Assembly: GCA_012295275.1 (NCBI GenBank)
Contig: CM022673.1
Location: 1,679,605-1,722,104, forward strand
DNA length: 42,500 bases
Direction of reading: 5' to 3'
Origin: Chrysomallon squamiferum
Lineage: Eukaryota > Mollusca > Gastropoda > Neomphalida > Peltospiridae
Shown: piece by piece, positions 37,005-42,500 of the stretch
Layout: every line of letters starts with the position of its first letter
How positions within the stretch are numbered: the first letter of the stretch is position 1
Notes under the pieces: generated by a model
The model's database searches: none
What the model was told of the DNA's origin: nothing
The model's input: only the letters and a program-made list of their open reading frames with translations
Program-made: the position numbers and the translations under genes

Positions 37005-37295
37005 TCAGCTGACTATTTTGTTAATTTTGTCATGTTTCAGAACAGCTATATCGTGTTTGTTAATCACAATGTCCTGAATAAACACACATGCCAGTATTCC
37101 CATGGCACCAGCAGACACCATGTAGGACAGCACTGTCCCAGTGAGGTGGACGATGTAACCCATCATGGCTGTCAGCATGACCTGCGACAAGAAGTAGGCG
37201 CTGTCCAGGATTCCCATGTCTGTTCCAAAGCCTCGCTCTGAAGAAGTGGAAGACATTTTTGTACCTGTCAGTGCTGCATCGTCAAAAAAGTACAC
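37005..37295 (-). CDS. SLC45A3: SLC45A3 coding exon 2: last membrane segments
   Basis: A TTTTACAG acceptor leads into VYFFDDAAL; after a Ser/Gly-rich loop the last two hydrophobic segments follow (LDSAYFLSQVML and SYMVSAGAMGILACVF). The loop is much shorter than in human SLC45A3, where it is Gly/Pro-rich. Stop TGA at 37007-37005. Confidence 0.92.
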   Translation of the reverse strand: MYFFDDAALTGTKMSSTSSERGFGTDMGILDSAYFLSQVMLTAMMGYIVHLTGTVLSYMVSAGAMGILACVFIQDIVINKHDIAVLKHDKINKIVS

Positions 37296-39392
37296 CTGTA
37301 AAACAAATTTAAAAATGTGTAATAGTTGTAGTCATAGAGCAAGAGTGCTAGTAGTAGTGGTAGCTGTGACGATGGTAGTGGTTGTGGTAATTTTAAATTT
37401 AATTATGGATTATATTTTCATAAAGTATAAGAGAGTTATTCTTATTTGATTTTGAATGATTAAATAATAACCACACAGAAATCTGAGACATTTTGAAACA
37501 AAAATCAATGTTATATATACATTAAAAAAAGTTAATATAAGTTAATCACTAGCTCTTAAATATCACTTCAGTGTACACTGTAAACCAGAAAATACTGGCA
37601 ACCTTATAAAGTAGTTTAACCACAGGCAAAGCACACATACATGAAAAACAATTTAAAAAAAAAAAAGAATAAAAGAAAAAAAACAAGAATTACACAGAGC
37701 TAGTCCATTTAAATCACTGCAGTAAAAGGAATCAGAAAATGGATGGAACCTCAGGAAAATTAGTAAAAAGAAAAAAGTAAACAGAAAAATATTAAAACAA
37801 AAGGAAAACTATGAAAAATCTAAACCTAACCCTCACTCCACCCGCATATTTATTTAACTATAACATCTAAAATACCCTTGTTTCTGGTATATGGTGATTA
37901 AGCTTACAACATTGTTTTTGATATACAATTAACATACCTCTTTTTGCATATGATATCTGGAGACTAGGATAAACGGTATGGTTGTCAAAGTGGCATATGC
38001 AAATCCTGTCACTGCTGCCATTATACTGACGAAAACTGCATTCCGAAACAGGACCATTCCTGACATGGCAACCACAAACAAAGACATTCCAAAGATGTAA
38101 GTTGTTCGACAGTCATACTTGTCCACCATTTTCTCAACAAAGAAAGCGTAAATAGCAGATGTAATGCAGTGAAAGAGCAATCCCCAGCTGCCCATTCGGA
38201 CTCCTTCATCATAGAGCCTTCCACTAGCAGAACCGTCTGGAGCGTTGGGATTGCCCATGTAAACAGCTTGAGCCACGAAGTCTGAAAAGTACAGGTTGAA
38301 GCTCATGACAGCTGTCCAGCTACAGAAGTTGGCTAAACACAGTTTGCGCAGCACTACAGGAACGTTTAGCATCCCCTTGATCTGCGTGGGTAGAAGTCTG
38401 TAAGCACTGTGAGATATGAACTGAAACAATCCACATAAACCTGAGAGAATTTTACCTGAAAATAACAGTTTCAGCTTTGTTCTAATAAAACGCAGTTTTT
38501 GCACCGGTCTCTGGAATTGTTTGTTTTCAAAATGACTAGAAGCCAATTCCTTGTTCAAAATACTGGCTGGAATGTCCTCGGATGATGAACTGCTGTATCC
38601 GGATTCAGCAGTCTGTGTTGTGACTGAACTACTGTCTGTCACGTGAGAATGAGACATATCACTGGAAGATGGAGGCTTTTCGGAAGCAACAATCAGTGTG
38701 GATGTCAACGTCAGTGTAAAAATTACAATTAACAGTGAAAATATCGAGGACTCTTGTGATCCGAAATACACTCCTAATGAATTGGAATTCCAATCTATTG
38801 CAGTTAATAAATATCCTAGAATGCCTCCCAAACTTATCATCAGGGAATACATGGTGAAAGCACGTTCGTACTGGCCAGAGTCTTTGGTGACATCACTTAA
38901 AAGAGCCTCACAGGGTGTCAGACAAGCTTGACTTGTAAAATCCAAAAGAACGGACCCTGCAGTTAGGCACCACACACCAAGCACCTTGCTGAGCATGTTT
39001 TGTCCAAATATCAGTGACATAAAGTACTCTCCAAAGGGTATCATGTACAGGGATATAACGAGGATTGCTGACAGACCAAATATAAATGGTCGACGACGGC
39101 CATAAAAACTCTGACACCTGTCACTGGCTCTTCCAATCATCGGGTTCAGTACAAAACCCATCAGAGGTCCCACACCCAGAATGAGACTCATGTTTCCTTC
39201 AGAATATCCGGCTTTCAGCAACATTGGCGGGATGTAGGTAAACCCAGCACAAGCACAAATCTCTACACCACATACCACAGTGTTTAACAGCAGAATCTGC
39301 AGCAGTGTAAGTGGCTTTGAATCATTTTTTGATGTAACTGTTGTTCCATTCTGAGTCCTTGGATACACAACAACTGAATCTGGAGTCTCCAT
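37005..39392 (-). CDS. SLC45A3: SLC45A3-like MFS transporter, complete (two coding exons)
   Basis: Membrane protein of the SLC45 family (MFS; members are reported as proton-coupled sucrose/hexose transporters). Exons: 39392-37938 (1455 nt, 485 codons) and 37295-37005 (291 nt with TGA), joined in phase 0 by a GT/AG intron of 642 nt, total 581 residues; human SLC45A3 is 553. About twelve hydrophobic segments are visible. The MFS loop after segment 2 reads GRASDR, then GRRRPF at 98-103. Segment 4-5 has DFTSQACLTPCEALLSD (151-167) and ISLGGILGYLLTAIDW (186-201), very like prostein. Residues 238-290 form a Ser-rich central cytosolic loop. DEGVRMGSWGL at 395-405 and DSAYFLSQV in exon 2 are also family-specific. 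The start is the first in-frame ATG; an in-frame TAG lies 34 bases upstream. The substrate cannot be told from sequence. Two upstream noncoding exons are likely. Confidence 0.93.
37938..39392 (-). CDS. SLC45A3: SLC45A3 coding exon 1: ten or so membrane segments
   Basis: A single 1455-nt exon holding the N-terminal half, the Ser-rich loop and most of the C-terminal half, ending in SRYHMQKE before a GTATGT donor. Few introns in the coding part contrasts with the neighbouring PHF21A. Base composition is clearly richer in G+C than the flanks. Confidence 0.93.
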
Positions 39393-39571
39393 CACGAGAG
39401 AGAAAAAAAACACACCAAAACACAACTAAATGGAACTGATAGCTGTTTGATGGAGATTGAAGTCTTGATTCAAGGAAGCGGAGGATGACAGGAATTTAAT
39501 TAGAAGTCACTGCAGGGTTTTTGTCATTTTGTAAACTGGTATGTTGTTGGTCAGACACCATCTGCTCCAAC
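39393..39571 (-). other. SLC45A3: 5' UTR part of the SLC45A3 start exon
   Basis: On the minus strand a GTTTTGTTTCTCAG acceptor ends at 39572, giving 179 nt of 5' UTR before the ATG. It carries the second half of an upstream ORF that stops with TAA at 39498-39496. Confidence 0.6.
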
Positions 39572-40974
39572 CTGAGAAACAAAACATAAATTAATTAAAT
39601 CATGTAATACGAATCAATCTCAAACAAGGAGCACAGCTGACAAATGTTTTTGTTACATTTAATGGAATCTACAGCTTACTAAGATGGACAGAAATATTAA
39701 AAATAATAATAATAATAGTTTTCCATTAAAATAATTAAAATAAATATCTGCTTCTGTCACATTTAGTCACAGCTGCATAGGTGGACAGAAATAATAATAA
39801 TAATAATAATCATAATAATAAAATAGTGTCAATTCAAATAATTATTGATTTTTATCTATTTCATATTACACATGCCAACAGGCAAACCAGTGTTACATTA
39901 ATTTTATCAAAGCATCAAACCTGTTGCCTTTATTCTTATTACAGTGTGTCAATACTCATTATCACTCTAACATCAGCAAATTGGTGCATTAGTGGAGTGA
40001 TGCAGAACATTAAAGTGAAGTTTAAAGCTGTGAATATTTTTTTCAGCAAGTTATATTATTACAATATTAATTAACTTAATTATTTATATTTATTTCAATG
40101 CATTTATTAATTCTAGGATGAAACATAGCTATTGGTTTTATAATGACACATGCATCAATCTATTTTAAAATTTCTAAAACACTCACATAATTTCTGAAAA
40201 ACAAATTAAGGAATATTCATGACTGTCGTGGAGTTTAAGTTTGATAAAAAAAACACATCTGGTGCACAAATACATTAAAAACATTTTAAATATTTAAAAA
40301 ATTCCAAAAATTAATTTTTAAAGCAAATAAATAACACACAGTATTTCTTTCAGACTCTGCAAGCTCAAGCCCTGATGGGTTAACATAATAACTAGGGTAC
40401 TGCCTACACTTATCATGTTCTTTACAACAATAAAATTAAAATAATAGATTTAAAAAAAATAATAACTAAGAAAAAAACACTAAAGAAGAAAAAAGTTCTT
40501 CAAACACATTGTAACACGATAATATTAATTTTATTAATCAAAATCATACAGAATAGTTGGGAAATGGGTATCTGATATATATATATATATATTTTTTTTT
40601 TTTTCTCTAGAAGAAGCATTATTTCTGTTATAAAAGAAAATTTTGTATTAAGTCATTTTCATTTAAATATCTATTCCCATGACTATTTCCATAATAATAA
40701 AAAATATCTTTTTAAAAAAATTTCACATGATAATCACCAGAAATACATGAGATTAAGATAAAAATAATTATGGTATTAATCTGTGCTATTTTTTTTTTTT
40801 TTTGGAGTGTGTGTAACTGAACTGAGTGAGTTTGAGTATTTACTAGTAGTGTGTACACATACATATATGTGTGTGTGAGACAGTGCAGATGTCTGTTACT
40901 ACTTACCATATGGCTTGAAGTTTCAATTCCAACTCATTACAACTGTCTCCAGCAATAAAGTGCCAACATTTCAT
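39496..40974 (-). CDS. Spliced upstream ORF, 47 codons, in the SLC45A3 leader
   Basis: If exons 40993-40907 and 39571 onward are joined, an ATG at 40974 opens 47 codons: 22 in the first exon, a tryptophan codon across the junction (TG|G) and 24 in the second, ending at TAA 39498-39496, 103 nt before the transporter ATG. No further ATG lies between. The peptide begins MKCWHFIAGD and has a Leu/Glu-rich middle (ELELKLQAIWLEQMV). I do not recognise it. It may lower translation of the transporter or encode a microprotein; it may also be chance. Confidence 0.35.
39572..40906 (-). other. SLC45A3: Putative 5' UTR intron of SLC45A3
   Basis: About 1.3 kb, AT-rich with AAT, TA and T-run repeats (for example 39786-39812, 40576-40595, 40791-40803). 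No exon seen. Confidence 0.5.
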
Positions 40975-40993
40975 CTTGATTGTGCAGTCTAGC
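40907..40993 (-). other. SLC45A3: Likely upstream noncoding exon of SLC45A3 (87 nt)
   Basis: Bounded on the minus strand by a good acceptor (TTGTTTTGCTGTAG) and a strong donor (ATATG|GTAAGT). It is more complex in sequence than its surroundings and joins the exon at 39571. It contains the ATG (40974-40972) of a spliced upstream ORF. Confidence 0.5.
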
Positions 40994-42367
40994 CTACAGC
41001 AAAACAATACAAGGTGAAATTAAAACTACAAAGGCTATAAATTTTATCCATAAAATAAATTTTGCTGGTTATGATATGCATTATATGCAGCATTTTGTAG
41101 ACACCTGAATTCAGAGTAGACTGTTTGCTTTTATAGTATAATGGACCAAGGACAGAGTATCGACAGAATTTATATAAAAAACCAAAAAGCTAATAATGTT
41201 AAAACAGATGTAGGCACAAATGCATAGATAGGCATAAACATAAACCTTAAATAATAAAAAAAAAATAAAAGTAAGCAAATAATAATAATAATAATAATGT
41301 ATATATATATATATAAATAGTAATAATAAGCCTTTAATAATGTTCACTTTAAACTAGAATGACACTGAAAGCATGGACAAAATATTTTAATGTAGGTTTT
41401 AATTTATTACTAATCAATTCACATAAAACAGCAAAGGAAACATTTGCGCATTTCTTATGAAATATAAAATAAAATCTTTAGTATTAATTATGTCTGCTGC
41501 AAATGTTGTTTGGAATGTACAGACAACATAAAAAAAAATTATTAAAAAAAAATAAAAAATAAAAAATAAATAAAAGAACACTCAAAACTATACAAAATTA
41601 CTTTTAAAAATGAATAACATATTGAATCTTCAAATTTTTTTTTTATATTTTTCTTTTAACATACAAGTATAATTTCAAATACATTTTTGATGCTAGAGGA
41701 TGTATTTAGGGAATATCAGATCAAATATAAGCCTTGGATATGAAACAGTTGCGTGTTAGATACATCCATAAACACAACTATTTAACAAATATAAAGCATA
41801 TGCAATTTCAAAATGAATAGCAAAACAGTTATTAAATCCTTGGATTTCATTAATATTAATGAACAGACAGTAACTATTATATAAAACACAGCATTTGTAA
41901 AAAAAAATAAAAATAATAATAATAATAATATTGTTTTCTGATTATGGACCACTGTTCACTACAAGTATGTGACTAATTGCAAGTCAGTAAACTGTTTACA
42001 GTGATGAATGTGTGCACCATCTGTCATTTTTAAACTCTGTTATTAATCAAAATACCTTTGTTGTATTAAACAATGAGAATTTAATGTTGCTGAAAATGCA
42101 TTATAGACTCAACATTTGACTTAAAATAATTGATTATCTTGAGGGGTTTAAAAATTACAATGACAGTTAAACCTGTCAAAAATAAGACAAAAACGTATTC
42201 ATAAATATACATACATACATGCAAATCTACATAAATAAACTACACAAACATATAAACAAAAATTTACCATAAAAAAACAACTAAAAAAACCTCATACAAA
42301 TATACAAAAAAGAAAACATTTAAACATATGCTCACCCTCACAAAGACATATTTACATACAGAGCACG

Positions 42368-42410
<43 letters not shown>

Positions 42411-42500
42411 CTAACATAGAAGAAAATGGACACTTTAAGAAGCAACAACTTTGCTGTAAATGGGATCTGTCTGACCTAGGTACATTTTGCTGTTTATTCT
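40994..42500. other. AT-rich upstream DNA, no gene seen
   Basis: Contains (AAT)n at about 41279-41298, A-rich blocks near 41530-41575, AAT units near 41905-41930 and (CA)n at 42370-42402. The SLC45A3 start site may lie here or beyond the window. Confidence 0.7.
42370..42402. repeat. (CA)n microsatellite, about 16 units
   Basis: Perfect CA array near the right edge of the window. Confidence 0.95.

Noticed and set aside
38698-39117. Frames on plus and minus strands inside the transporter exon
   Set aside because: Shadows of the SLC45A3 frame, which has clear family motifs throughout.
39393-39425. Eleven-codon N-terminal extension of the transporter (MCFG if TTG were a start)
   Set aside because: It has no ATG, begins right after an in-frame TAG and lies in the leader; the ATG at 39392 is the natural start.

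Overview
The window is eukaryotic nuclear DNA from an animal. It is very AT-rich (roughly a quarter G+C by eye), crowded with microsatellites and homopolymer tracts, and holds three protein-coding genes split by introns with GT/AG borders. I name the genes from family motifs I recognise; no search was run. Invertebrate-like gene structures, CA/AG/TTTA microsatellites and a short piece resembling the head of a mollusc/cephalopod tRNA-derived SINE (11396-11450) suggest a lophotrochozoan, perhaps a mollusc. That placement is tentative.

Layout: (1) 1-3812, minus strand: NUP50, a nuclear-pore FG nucleoporin with a Ran-binding domain. The first 325 codons lie here in seven exons; the 3' end runs off the left edge. 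(2) 3813-10042: head-to-head intergenic/5' region with a YY1+ETS promoter-like block at 5470-5580, two long microsatellites and three small GC-richer islands. (3) 10043-19939, plus strand: PHF21A/BHC80-like chromatin reader, complete, 14 coding exons, 497 codons, ending in AT-hook, PHD finger and C-terminal coiled coil. (4) 19940 to about 30400: T-rich, low-complexity DNA that reads as a very long PHF21A 3' UTR or downstream region and contains a degenerate repeat family (23.9-29.1 kb). (5) About 30400-37004: A-rich on the plus strand, i.e. T-rich in the sense of the next gene. (6) 37005-39392, minus strand: SLC45A3-like sugar/proton symporter, complete, two coding exons, 581 codons, with two likely 5' UTR exons at 39393-39571 and 40907-40993 that join to make a spliced upstream ORF. 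(7) 40994-42500: intronic or upstream DNA with microsatellites only.

The three genes have unrelated jobs (nuclear transport, H3K4me0/LSD1-CoREST repression, solute transport); nothing suggests a functional cluster. NUP50 and PHF21A are divergent, PHF21A and SLC45A3 convergent. I found no tRNA, rRNA, CRISPR array, intact transposon or viral gene. The least explained structures are the degenerate repeat in the PHF21A downstream region, the strand-composition switch near 30.4-31 kb, and the spliced uORF of the transporter.
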